A DNA stretch of 18,685 nucleotides, taken from the NCBI GenBank assembly GCA_002503215.1, contig DARG01000037.1, positions 1-18,685 on the forward strand. The letters are read 5' to 3'. The first letter of the stretch is position 1. Every line of letters begins with the position of its first letter. This stretch comes from Candidatus Parvarchaeota archaeon UBA446 (GTDB lineage: Archaea; Nanobdellota; Nanobdellia; Parvarchaeales; Parvarchaeaceae). Below the pieces are notes generated by a model, which saw only the letters and a list, made by a program, of their open reading frames with translations, ran no database searches and was not told the origin of the DNA. Position numbers and translations under genes: made by a program. Below are positions 5,579-12,185 of the stretch, one piece after another.

Positions 5579-5693
5579 AACTATTCTAGCGAATCAAAAT
5601 ATTTCATATAACTTTTATTGTTAAACTAAATCATGATATTATCATAGTTTTAATCATCTATATTATAAGGTACTGAATATTTTACTAATCATT

Positions 5694-5912
5694 TTATTTC
5701 AAGTAATTTTTACGAAGGTTTTCGTATTTATTCACAACAATGTATATGGTATTCATATTCCTCTTTAGCTTCTCAATATCTTTGCTATTAGTATTATATA
5801 CCATAGAAATGCTTTCTTTGTAAGGATTTTGTTCTTTTTTAGCATTAATATCCAAATTTATAAGGCCAGTATACAACCGGTTAAATTCTTTACTTAATTT
5901 AATTAGTGGCAT
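5694..5912 (-). CDS. Short helical protein, doubtful gene
   Basis: The 72-residue frame encodes a charged, probably all-helical product (EFNRLYTGLINLDINAKKEQ; then SKDIEKLKRNMNTIYIVVNK and YENLRKNYLK). No family is recognised. No Shine-Dalgarno is present, but AAATAAATC lies about 20-27 bases before the ATG, compatible with a leaderless start. An overlapping upstream frame (5904 to about 6060) also reads like protein without a start, so this could be the tail of a larger broken gene. Its composition is close to the AT-rich background, so confidence is limited. Confidence 0.4.
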   Translation of the reverse strand: MPLIKLSKEFNRLYTGLINLDINAKKEQNPYKESISMVYNTNSKDIEKLKRNMNTIYIVVNKYENLRKNYLK

Positions 5913-6601
5913 GCTTATTGTAAGTGAAAGATTTATTTGGCTGTAAATTATCTGTTTTTTTGTCTGCAGAGTAGGATTTTACGGATAACTGTGCGAAATA
6001 CTGCTGGCTATAAAAAAGATCAAACTTATCATAATTTTTTGGAGCGAAACTAATACGGACTGTCGAGGTTTAAGGATTCTTTCATGGTAACAAAATATTT
6101 TCTTCAAATCTTATTTTCTATGCTTTTTATTATCTCTTCTAGCGCTACTTGTTCTGACATTATGTTAACAACGTATTGTATTATAAATATTTTTAGTTAT
6201 ATTATAATTTATATTATTATATCATCTTATATGAAACTATAATAATCACTAATATAATAATATTTATAAGTTTAAAGATAATATAAATGATATTATAATA
6301 TCAATTTAATTAGTAGCATTTTTAATAATTTAATAATAAAATATATGCATAGCCTTTTTTTGTATTTTTGATAAAAATTTTTCAATCTATTTATTTGAGC
6401 AGATCTAAAGTATCAATATAATTGGTTATGCCCAATAACTTGTATTTCTACTATTTTAAGATATTTACATAATAATCTTAAGTATATTTAAAGACAATGT
6501 CTAGGATAACTTATGTTAGGGCTATAAAATATAAAGTCCTAACTTTTTAGATCTAACTATAATGGATTTTATAATGTAAATAAATTTTACTTTCTGCTAT
6601 T
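5913..6601. other. Long AT-rich intergenic stretch
   Basis: No convincing gene. On the minus strand a frame without a start codon at about 5904-6065 reads VRISFAPKNYDKFDLFYSQQ then YFAQLSVKSY, possibly a decayed gene. An 18-codon frame near 6105-6160 reads MSEQVALEEIIKSIENKI. Positions 6170-6340 are nearly all A and T and include the perfect 14-bp palindrome GATATTATAATATC (6290-6303). A hairpin with a T-run lies at 6515-6548. Confidence 0.5.
6515..6548 (+). terminator. Stem-loop followed by T5
   Basis: GTTAGGGCT pairs with AGTCCTAAC (nine pairs with one G-T) around an 11-base A/T loop and is followed by TTTTT at 6544-6548. On the plus strand this looks like an intrinsic terminator, although no plus-strand gene precedes it. 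On the minus strand it lies 59 bases past the end of the regulator gene, where it could serve as a 3'-end hairpin. Confidence 0.35.
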
Positions 6602-7186
6602 TTAAGTTAGGTGATAATTAAAGACGAACCATTCTACACCACTTAGTTCAAATTCCATGACTTCATCTAATTTCTTTATCATATTTTTATCCAATTTGAA
6701 TTTTACTGTTAAATTTTCTAGTTTCTTGTTTGAAAGGTTGTTTATGGCTATGAACATAGCAGGAACCAGTATAGATAACGGTTTAGGAGTAGCCTGTACC
6801 GATGCTAGTTCAATGGCATAATCTTTTATAAATGATTTTATAAGTTCTTCGGGCGCAATTATTTTAAAATTTAGTTTTCTAAGGTCTATTCCATTTTTGT
6901 TTCCATATTCATGTTGTTTCTTTATTACTTGTCTTATAACTTCCCAGAATGCAGTAGTTATAATCTTCCAGTTTACGGAATAGGTCTGAGAAAGACTTCT
7001 CTTCTCAGGTATTATTAACTTTTCTTCTTCTAAGTATTTTAGTTGTTCTGTTACAGTTGCCTGTTTCTTTCCAAGAAACTTGGCTAGTTTTGTTGAGTAG
7101 TTATATCCTCCTGCTATAGCTGTTATTATTTCAAAATAAACAGGATTCTCAAGCAATGGGCTGTAATCAGTTTCTATTATATCCAT
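6602..7186 (-). CDS. Winged-helix transcriptional regulator (ArsR-like)
   Basis: This 194-residue protein has an N-terminal winged helix-turn-helix. NPVYFEIITAIAGGYNYSTK (14-33) forms the first helices, LAKFLGKKQATVTEQLKYLEE (34-54) the turn and recognition helix, and KLIIPEKRSLSQTYSVNW (56-73) the wing. The remaining 120 residues are helical with no recognised ligand motif or cysteine metal site and probably mediate dimerisation or sensing. It is divergent from the thermopsin gene with 83 bases between the starts, and an inverted repeat lies between the two leaderless promoters. The obvious inference is that it represses or activates itself and the protease operon. Its TATA box (7211-7218) lies about 26 bases before the ATG. 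Confidence 0.85.
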   Translation of the reverse strand: MDIIETDYSPLLENPVYFEIITAIAGGYNYSTKLAKFLGKKQATVTEQLKYLEEEKLIIPEKRSLSQTYSVNWKIITTAFWEVIRQVIKKQHEYGNKNGIDLRKLNFKIIAPEELIKSFIKDYAIELASVQATPKPLSILVPAMFIAINNLSNKKLENLTVKFKLDKNMIKKLDEVMEFELSGVEWFVFNYHLT

Positions 7187-7210
7187 AAGTAGTATATAAC
7201 TTTAAATTTA

Positions 7211-7218
7211 ATATACTT
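7211..7218 (-). promoter_or_regulatory. TATA box of the regulator gene
   Basis: AAGTATAT on the minus strand is centred about 28 bases before the regulator's ATG. No Shine-Dalgarno is present, so the transcript should be leaderless. Confidence 0.5.
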
Positions 7219-7224
7219 AATAAT

Positions 7225-7241
7225 AGGTATAACCTATACCT
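7225..7241. promoter_or_regulatory. Probable operator: AGGTATA-ACC-TATACCT
   Basis: A perfect seven-base inverted repeat with a three-base spacer sits between the divergent regulator and thermopsin genes. It directly touches the TATA box of the thermopsin gene (7241-7250), where TFB would contact the DNA, and starts seven bases beyond the regulator's own TATA box. A second, offset repeat (ATAGGT-ATA-ACCTAT) is nested in it. Position and symmetry fit a dimeric winged-helix protein controlling both promoters. Confidence 0.6.
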
Positions 7242-7250
7242 TTATATACT
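7241..7250 (+). promoter_or_regulatory. TATA box of the thermopsin operon
   Basis: TTTATATACT is centred about 25 bases before the ATG at 7270. The operator overlaps its upstream edge. No Shine-Dalgarno precedes the ATG, so a leaderless transcript is expected. Confidence 0.6.
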
Positions 7251-7269
7251 AAAAAAATTAAATAATTAA

Positions 7270-9093
7270 ATGAAACCTAAAGTAAACAAACCCGTAAAAG
7301 ATAGAAAAATTCCATATGTTTATATTGCGGTTATAATAATACTGATTGCAATTTTAGTTGTTCTTTCAGTGCACTCATTAACAGGATATTCTAGAAGTCA
7401 GACAGTTAAGGTTACAAGTCAGCAGCTGTCATTCTCCGCAGTGAATGTGAATTATAGTTATTCTGGCTTTTTTTCCGGTTATTTTGAGAATCAGACAATA
7501 CCAAACGTCAAATTAAATGAAACAAACGGTAACTTTACCATTGATTTATTTATAACAAATGAAAATCTAATTCATAAAGTTAATGTATCTGAAATAGAAT
7601 CAGTTACGCCTGGTTTTAAAGTAGTGTCATCAAGTGGTATAAATCATGTGCTTTCTCCGAATCAATCAGTTGAGTTAATTGTCACATTGGGAATTACAAA
7701 TAATACTATAAACAACAGTTATAACGGGCCACTTAATCTTGAGATTTATACAAACTCCTCGTTAAGTCTTCCAAAGTCTGCGATTAATATTAGCAGCGTA
7801 AATTTAACCGACACGGTAAATCCTTGCTCAAAGTCATATTCTAGTTTCAGCGGTCAGTATATTAATTATACACAGCTTAATAGTACTTATTACGAGTCTT
7901 TCAATATACAAATAACTGGAAAAAATGCCAAACTGCTGCTTAATATGAGTTCTAATAGTGATTTCATGGTTGCTCTGCTAAATCCCTCGCAATTTCAAAG
8001 CTGGGAAAGCACTGGTTTAAACCCTATCGGCGCAGTTTATTTGAATTATACTTACAACGTCTATAAAAATATATCAATACCTCCGGGCAACTGGTATTTT
8101 ATAATATGGAATAACGCAAGTTATTCTTCTATTCTAAATTATGCATCTTTTAATGTCTATTATCCTTATATAGACCCGTATAATTTGCATTCTATTTCGT
8201 ATAATCAGACAAATGCTAGCTTGCCTGCTCCAACCGGGCTAGCATCTTATGGTTTGGATGGAAACAACGGTAATCCCTACTGCATAAAAACCAGTGGGTT
8301 ATTAGGGCTTGTAAATATAAAAAATATTTCTTCATTTGCATTAAATCCTCCTAAAGATGGAGGAACAAGTTATGCCAGCCTTCAGCTCAATGGTATGCTT
8401 TATGTTACGAATAATAACGGAGTTTTATTTAATTACTGGCTCCAAAACACAATGACATTCGAAACTGACTACTATTATGATTACAATACGGTAAACATTT
8501 ACAATGAGACCGGTTCTTTTTTGGCTAATCTCACAAATACTAGCATACAAGGAAATGGCTACGTGTATAATTCTAAATACTATGCTCAAAGTACTTCTTC
8601 TAGTCAGTACTCTCTTCCAATAAATAAAGTATTTATGACAAATATTTCTGTGGAGACAGGAAAAGGTATTTTTGTATATTTCTATATTCTTCCATTTAAT
8701 AATGTCTCTCCTTACAATACAGAACAATTCACAGGCAAAAATATATATTCAAAAGTTTTCATATCTGACCCAAATGTATCTTCTGCGTACTTCCTTATCT
8801 CAGGGTACAGACAGCTAAATAATTCTCAGTATTATGACGCGGAATTCACTTTCGGAGGAGGTGGAAATGGAGAGAATTCTTTTTTTTATAACACAACCTC
8901 GGCTGATATTGGATTAATGTATCTTGATGATCAAACTAACAGCTTTGTGAATTTTCCTTCTTATTATGCTTTTGGTAGTGATACTGCCGAAGGGGCGTAC
9001 AATCTTAACGTCACGAAGATAAGCTATCCAAGCTGGGCCACTGCAGATGTAGGTTGGATAAACGGTACACCATCACTCGGTTATCTGGGATAA
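7270..9093 (+). CDS. Thermopsin-family (peptidase A5) exported acid protease
   Basis: The 607-residue protein has a basic N-terminus and one membrane segment at about 15-37, acting as signal anchor or uncleaved signal. A beta-rich ectodomain with more than twenty N-glycosylation sequons follows. Residues from about 315 match the thermopsin family, acid-stable proteases outside the cell. The hallmarks are LPAPTGLASYGL near 315 (family pattern APxGxxxYG), the strand YASLQLNGMLYVTNN, YYDAEFTFGGGGNGE near 530, and FPSYYAFGSDTAEGAYNL near 570 (family pattern AYxFGSDTAE). The first 300 residues include VYKNISIPPGNWYFIIW, a domain often preceding thermopsin cores. It should act on the outside of an acid-living cell. 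It is divergent from a winged-helix gene and followed four bases later by a cytosolic gene. Confidence 0.85.
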   Translation: MKPKVNKPVKDRKIPYVYIAVIIILIAILVVLSVHSLTGYSRSQTVKVTSQQLSFSAVNVNYSYSGFFSGYFENQTIPNVKLNETNGNFTIDLFITNENLIHKVNVSEIESVTPGFKVVSSSGINHVLSPNQSVELIVTLGITNNTINNSYNGPLNLEIYTNSSLSLPKSAINISSVNLTDTVNPCSKSYSSFSGQYINYTQLNSTYYESFNIQITGKNAKLLLNMSSNSDFMVALLNPSQFQSWESTGLNPIGAVYLNYTYNVYKNISIPPGNWYFIIWNNASYSSILNYASFNVYYPYIDPYNLHSISYNQTNASLPAPTGLASYGLDGNNGNPYCIKTSGLLGLVNIKNISSFALNPPKDGGTSYASLQLNGMLYVTNNNGVLFNYWLQNTMTFETDYYYDYNTVNIYNETGSFLANLTNTSIQGNGYVYNSKYYAQSTSSSQYSLPINKVFMTNISVETGKGIFVYFYILPFNNVSPYNTEQFTGKNIYSKVFISDPNVSSAYFLISGYRQLNNSQYYDAEFTFGGGGNGENSFFYNTTSADIGLMYLDDQTNSFVNFPSYYAFGSDTAEGAYNLNVTKISYPSWATADVGWINGTPSLGYLG

Positions 9094-9097
9094 TACT

Positions 9098-9730
9098 ATG
9101 GCAGTAGAGAAAGATACTGAAATTTACGGTAATGATTTTATATATGCTTTGAACCCTGTAACATTCGATCAAGTTATAAAAGACAATGTTTTTTTATCCA
9201 AAAAGGCCAAATTTGGCCGCTATACTTTTTATAAGGGCTGGTTTATAAGAAAAAAATTTTTAGGCAGATACGATGCCATAAAAGCTACTGATATTTGCTG
9301 GATTCATACGATAAAAACTGCGCACAGTGTTGATTTTATTCCTACAGGTTCTAGCTGGAATATAATATTAAAAACAAGAAAAAATAGTATAACATTGAAC
9401 GATGAAGAGCGCGCATATGATAGGAAAAGCCCACTGGCGCCACCCACTACTGATTACATCATTAGGAGCCTTAAGACAATAGTTCCTTGGGCATTTTTTG
9501 GTTATTCTGAATACCTCAAAGAATGTTGGAATCTTCATAAGGAAGTGTTTTTAAATGCAGTCGATATGAGGATAAAAACCATAAAAAAAGCTGTGGATAA
9601 CAAGAAGATACTGTATAATCTAGACGGATCCATTCAAATAAAAGAATCAATTACTCTTCCAACAATATCAGTAAAGTTTATAACTGATACAAAAGGAAAG
9701 GCCGAAAGAGTGTATGAAGTGAAAGACTAA
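9098..9730 (+). CDS. Cytosolic protein of unknown function, co-transcribed with the protease
   Basis: The 210-residue protein has no signal peptide or clear membrane helix. The first 120 residues look beta-rich (FGRYTFYKGWFIRKKF; DICWIHTIKTAHSVDFIPTG; SWNIILKTRKNSITLNDEE), suggestive of a PH-like barrel. A helical stretch follows (YLKECWNLHKEVFLNAVDMR, then IKTIKKAVDN) and a last beta segment. The PH-like reading is a guess from strand pattern only. It starts four bases after the thermopsin stop and has no own promoter, so it belongs to the same transcript. Because it stays inside the cell it is not a protease accessory at the surface; a peripheral membrane role is possible. Confidence 0.7.
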   Translation: MAVEKDTEIYGNDFIYALNPVTFDQVIKDNVFLSKKAKFGRYTFYKGWFIRKKFLGRYDAIKATDICWIHTIKTAHSVDFIPTGSSWNIILKTRKNSITLNDEERAYDRKSPLAPPTTDYIIRSLKTIVPWAFFGYSEYLKECWNLHKEVFLNAVDMRIKTIKKAVDNKKILYNLDGSIQIKESITLPTISVKFITDTKGKAERVYEVKD

Positions 9731-9749
9731 AATGTATAATGTTTAGCCA

Positions 9750-9779
9750 CAGAGCTCCTCTGCAATAGTGTCAACTATT
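9750..9779. terminator. Two adjacent hairpins between convergent genes
   Basis: CAGAG-CTC-CTCTG (9750-9762) is followed immediately by AATAGT-GTCA-ACTATT (9764-9779). They fill the short gap between the plus-strand operon and the convergent minus-strand gene, and the second covers that gene's stop codon. Position suggests shared 3'-end signals. Neither is followed by a clear T-run. Confidence 0.45.
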
Positions 9780-10499
9780 CTTATTTGATACTTCAGCGTG
9801 AACTTTTATCGGTATGCGTTCATCAAGGTATAATGTGAAATCCTTTTCTGAAAGTAGATTCCCATTCTTTGAACGTTCATTATATGGCTGTTTAATGTAC
9901 TTTATATTATAATCACCATTTGTGTAAACGTTCATTCTTGTTTTTTCATCATACAATACATCGAACTTTACAAGGTCCTTACGAGGTATATATTTAAGCT
10001 TTATCCTAGTATTATGAATTTTCATTTCACTATCCATAGAGTAAAAATCATAATAATCTTTAGATAGCGGAATAACTCTAAATTTGTTGGGTTTTTTGGA
10101 GTAATAACCAAGCGCTTTTCCGAAAAAATCATCCATATTCCCTCCAAAGACGTATCCCGAAGGCTTACTTATTATTTTATGGCCTAAACCTAAAATTCCT
10201 AATGTGTATGTAGTGTAATCTATATCTAGCATACGATCTTTCACAACTTTATTATCTATTTCAGGCTTCCAGTATGCAAAGGAGCTTTTAGTTGCGAACA
10301 TTTTAGCTGACACGGAATCATCTTTATAACTATGAATTATCATCTCAAGAGTTCTCTTGTGGCCTCTTCGAGTTATCATGAACTGCCCAGGATATGTATA
10401 ATCATCATAATCGGATATTCCTATGAAATCTAGGCTATTCGGATTATCAACAGGAAGTATACCTATATCGAAGTTTATGGCTTTTATACGCCTTTCCAT
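9771..10499 (-). CDS. Unknown soluble protein downstream of the HELTH gene
   Basis: The 242-residue protein has no recognised domain. It appears mixed alpha/beta with many Tyr, Asp and Lys residues, no signal peptide and no membrane helix. Segments that could anchor a search are TYPGQFMITRRGHKRTLEMI (about 35-54), YTLGILGLGHKIISKPSGYV (about 97-116) and TLYLDERIPIKVHAEV (near the end). It follows the HELTH gene by 24 bases on the same strand, probably in the same transcript, though an AT stretch before the ATG could be a weak separate promoter. There is no Shine-Dalgarno. The association suggests a shared function with the putative peptidase, perhaps as substrate or regulator, but this is inference from position only. 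Confidence 0.65.
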   Translation of the reverse strand: MERRIKAINFDIGILPVDNPNSLDFIGISDYDDYTYPGQFMITRRGHKRTLEMIIHSYKDDSVSAKMFATKSSFAYWKPEIDNKVVKDRMLDIDYTTYTLGILGLGHKIISKPSGYVFGGNMDDFFGKALGYYSKKPNKFRVIPLSKDYYDFYSMDSEMKIHNTRIKLKYIPRKDLVKFDVLYDEKTRMNVYTNGDYNIKYIKQPYNERSKNGNLLSEKDFTLYLDERIPIKVHAEVSNKNS

Positions 10500-10523
10500 T
10501 TATTTATATGAAATTAAACTATA

Positions 10524-11039
10524 TTAATATCTATCACTGTACCAAGAAATTGCCTTATCTATGGTATTATTAAAGTCCTCTGTAGTATAAGTTTCTTTAT
10601 TATATTTTTCAAAAAGTAATTTCTTTGCATATTGATTATCATAACCCCTTTTGGAGATACTACTGATATTTGAACGGTTACCTTTATCTATACACTCTTG
10701 TATTATACTTGCAAGTAAAGATAGATTTTTAGCTTTACTTGGATGAGACTTCTCCGTTATTCTGTGAGTAAGCTCATGTATCACTACCTCATCCAAATCC
10801 TTTTTAATTCTGTAGTCCAGCTCTTTGTCTGAATCTTCAAAGTTTTTATTTTCTTTGATCATGTGGTTGTAAGTTGAAATTACTATATTGTCTATATAGC
10901 ATTCTATCTGTCCGTCTATGTTTTTACCAAGTAGTCTCGTAGGGTCCCTACCAGACATGACTCCTAATTTGATTGTTTTCTCATAGTCTTTGGAATCTTT
11001 GAACAACATAATACTTAAACTATAATCTTCTTTTACCAT
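10524..11039 (-). CDS. Putative HExxH metallopeptidase (HELTH)
   Basis: The 171-residue protein carries VVIHELTHRI at about 85-94. His88 and His92 would bind zinc and Glu89 would be catalytic; Glu115 in a following helix (SIIQECIDKG) could be the third ligand. There is no signal peptide, so it should be intracellular. The N-terminal part (SIMLFKDSKDYEKTIKLGVM and DGQIECYIDNIVIST) looks like a beta-sheet scaffold leading into the helix with the motif, the usual layout of minimal zincins. I see no sequence similarity to the HELIH protein at 1947-2558 beyond the motif. A promoter box lies at 11122-11134, and ATATATATTTC at about 11054-11064 could give a leaderless start. It lies upstream of the gene at 9771 and downstream of the two-helix proteins. 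Confidence 0.75.
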   Translation of the reverse strand: MVKEDYSLSIMLFKDSKDYEKTIKLGVMSGRDPTRLLGKNIDGQIECYIDNIVISTYNHMIKENKNFEDSDKELDYRIKKDLDEVVIHELTHRITEKSHPSKAKNLSLLASIIQECIDKGNRSNISSISKRGYDNQYAKKLLFEKYNKETYTTEDFNNTIDKAISWYSDRY

Positions 11040-11121
11040 AAAAGCCCTTTTGAAATATATATGCTGATAGTAATGTCCCTATTTTTCATAAACTGTTATA
11101 ACCTACCTATGAATAAATATT

Positions 11122-11134
11122 GTATAAATACTTT
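11122..11134 (-). promoter_or_regulatory. Promoter box AAAGTATTTATAC upstream of the HELTH gene
   Basis: On the minus strand AAAGTATTTATAC matches the boxes at 4898-4909 and 5567-5578. If used, transcription starts near 11098 and leaves a leader of about 60 bases, without a clear Shine-Dalgarno, before the ATG at 11039. A closer TATA-like stretch may serve instead, so which is used is open. Confidence 0.45.
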
Positions 11135-11208
11135 ACCCCTTATAAAAAGTTATTCTTATTTGAATTTAAATAAACTTTTAACATTTTTGTATAGAAACAC
11201 AATAATTA

Positions 11209-11244
11209 TTACTGCCCTTTAAAGTATAAGTATTCTTGCTCATA
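11209..11244 (-). pseudogene. Leftover C-terminus of a third two-helix hairpin gene
   Basis: The 27 bases at 11218-11244 repeat the 3' end of the adjacent gene (11252-11278). In its own frame the copy reads YEQEYLYFKGQ then stop, against YEQESLYF in the intact gene. Two of the differing codons are synonymous (GAA/GAG and CAG/CAA), so both copies seem to have evolved as coding sequence. The copy is out of frame with the gene before it and is no longer translated from it. It is best read as the tail of a former tandem paralogue left after recombination. Confidence 0.5.
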
Positions 11245-11563
11245 TATGTTTGCTAAAGTATAAAGATTCCTGTTCATAATAATCTGCTTTCTTCTTGTAA
11301 TCATCCGCTTTCGAGCCTAGGATTGGTGAGATAAAGATTAATGCAAAAGCTGATACAAAGGATGCCGCACCAATATAACCAAACACTGGATTTGTAGAAT
11401 AAAAATGAAGGCCAACTGAGCTAGCCGCAACAGCCATTCCACTAAGACTTCCCAAAAGTGTAGCACCAGCTGCCGTACTCAATTTATCCGCTCTTCTCTT
11501 GTATTCTTCGAAGTCATCATCTGATACAATATCTTCCAATCTTCCTACATTCTTGTTTTCCAT
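11240..11563 (-). CDS. Two-helix membrane hairpin protein, duplicate with shifted start
   Basis: The 107-residue protein has an acidic and basic N-terminal helix (GRLEDIVSDDDFEEYKRRAD, 7-26), membrane helices at about 31-52 and 60-83, and a charged, Tyr/Lys-rich C-terminal helix (ADDYKKKADYYEQES). It is a paralogue of the gene directly upstream at 11621-12040: both have LED, ADK, a TNP/VNP turn between the helices, S-F-I/V-S at the second helix, and D-x-Y-K-x-K-A. The upstream DNA is also shared, but the codon matching the paralogue's ATG is GGG here, and translation must start at ATG three codons later. The ribosome site GGAGGT is therefore unusually far (15 bases) from the start. Function unknown. 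Confidence 0.75.
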   Translation of the reverse strand: MENKNVGRLEDIVSDDDFEEYKRRADKLSTAAGATLLGSLSGMAVAASSVGLHFYSTNPVFGYIGAASFVSAFALIFISPILGSKADDYKKKADYYEQESLYFSKHI

Positions 11564-11634
11564 CCCTACCCCAATTTTACCTCCATTAATTTTGATTATC
11601 TTTTAATTAAATAAAGAAGATTAGTGGTATAAAT
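11564..11634 (-). repeat. Duplicated promoter and leader, copy 2
   Basis: On the minus strand this stretch runs ATTTATACCA (TATA box), AATCTTCTTTA, AATCAAAATTA, GGAGGTAAAATT, up to the start codon. The same elements occur in the same order at 12041-12104. The TATA-box end overlaps the last codons of the upstream gene (HLYH-stop), so the promoter of this gene is embedded in its neighbour's coding end. Confidence 0.7.
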
Positions 11635-12040
11635 GTTTTTTCAATTGCTGATATTCTTCAAGTGAATCTTCATACTCCTTCTTGTATAAATATGCTTTAT
11701 TTTTGTATGTATCCTCTTTATGCAATAAAAATGACGAGCCGAGTATCGATGCAATACCCGATATAAACGATCCAAAAAAAACGTAATTTGACACCTCAGG
11801 ATTAACATTATAAAGAGGCAATGAGCTAAGCAATCCACCTATTAATATACCCCAACCCCCAAGAAATGCAACAGTGTTTTCCTTATGTATTTTATTAGCC
11901 TTTATCTGTATTTTATCTGCCTTTCTTTTGAGTCCTTCTAACATATCTTCCAGTTTACTATTTGTTACTGCGTTTTTTACTCCCATTAATTTTGATTCAT
12001 TCTTATAATATGGAGAATCTGTTTCTGTTATTCCCACCAT
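11621..12040 (-). CDS. Two-helix membrane hairpin protein with helical N- and C-termini
   Basis: The 139-residue protein has a polar N-terminus with a basic, coiled-coil-like helix (LEDMLEGLKRKADKIQIKAN, 30-49), membrane helices at about 56-76 and 82-106, and a long charged C-terminal helix (KEDTYKNKAYLYKKEYEDSL and beyond). Both tails would face the same side, probably the cytoplasm. It is the fuller paralogue of 11240-11563 and resembles 3994-4329 in layout. The start is firm: AGGAGGT lies six bases before the ATG, and the TATA element ATTTATACCA (12095-12104) predicts a leader of about 35 bases. No enzymatic motif is seen. It could be a membrane-shaping or pore-type protein, or a scaffold, but none of these is shown. 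Confidence 0.75.
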   Translation of the reverse strand: MVGITETDSPYYKNESKLMGVKNAVTNSKLEDMLEGLKRKADKIQIKANKIHKENTVAFLGGWGILIGGLLSSLPLYNVNPEVSNYVFFGSFISGIASILGSSFLLHKEDTYKNKAYLYKKEYEDSLEEYQQLKKHLYH

Positions 12041-12104
12041 AATTTTACCTCCTAATTTTGATTACTTTTTAATAAAATATAATAAGAAGATTGCTGGTAT
12101 AAAT
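12041..12104 (-). repeat. Duplicated promoter and leader, copy 1
   Basis: This is the 5' region of the gene at 11621-12040, with TATA box ATTTATACCA, AATCTTCTTA, AATCAAAATTA and AGGAGGTAAAATT before the ATG. It matches 11564-11634 element by element with a few short indels. A functional leader with optimal ribosome-site spacing is kept in this copy. Confidence 0.7.
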
Positions 12105-12185
12105 AATTTAACTTTAAATCATCATGTTTGAATATTCTATACTATAAAATATAATTTAAGTGGATTTACAGTTTAATATTCCATC

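Noticed and set aside
6170..6340. Replication origin
   Set aside because: AT-richness and one palindrome only; no origin-box series, no cdc6/orc gene nearby.
8425..8727. Minus-strand 100-codon frame
   Set aside because: It lies opposite the thermopsin core, which has recognisable family motifs.
11641..11838. Minus-strand 65-codon alternative frame
   Set aside because: It overlaps the membrane hairpin gene in another frame and lacks any start signal; the main frame has a strong ribosome site and paralogue support.
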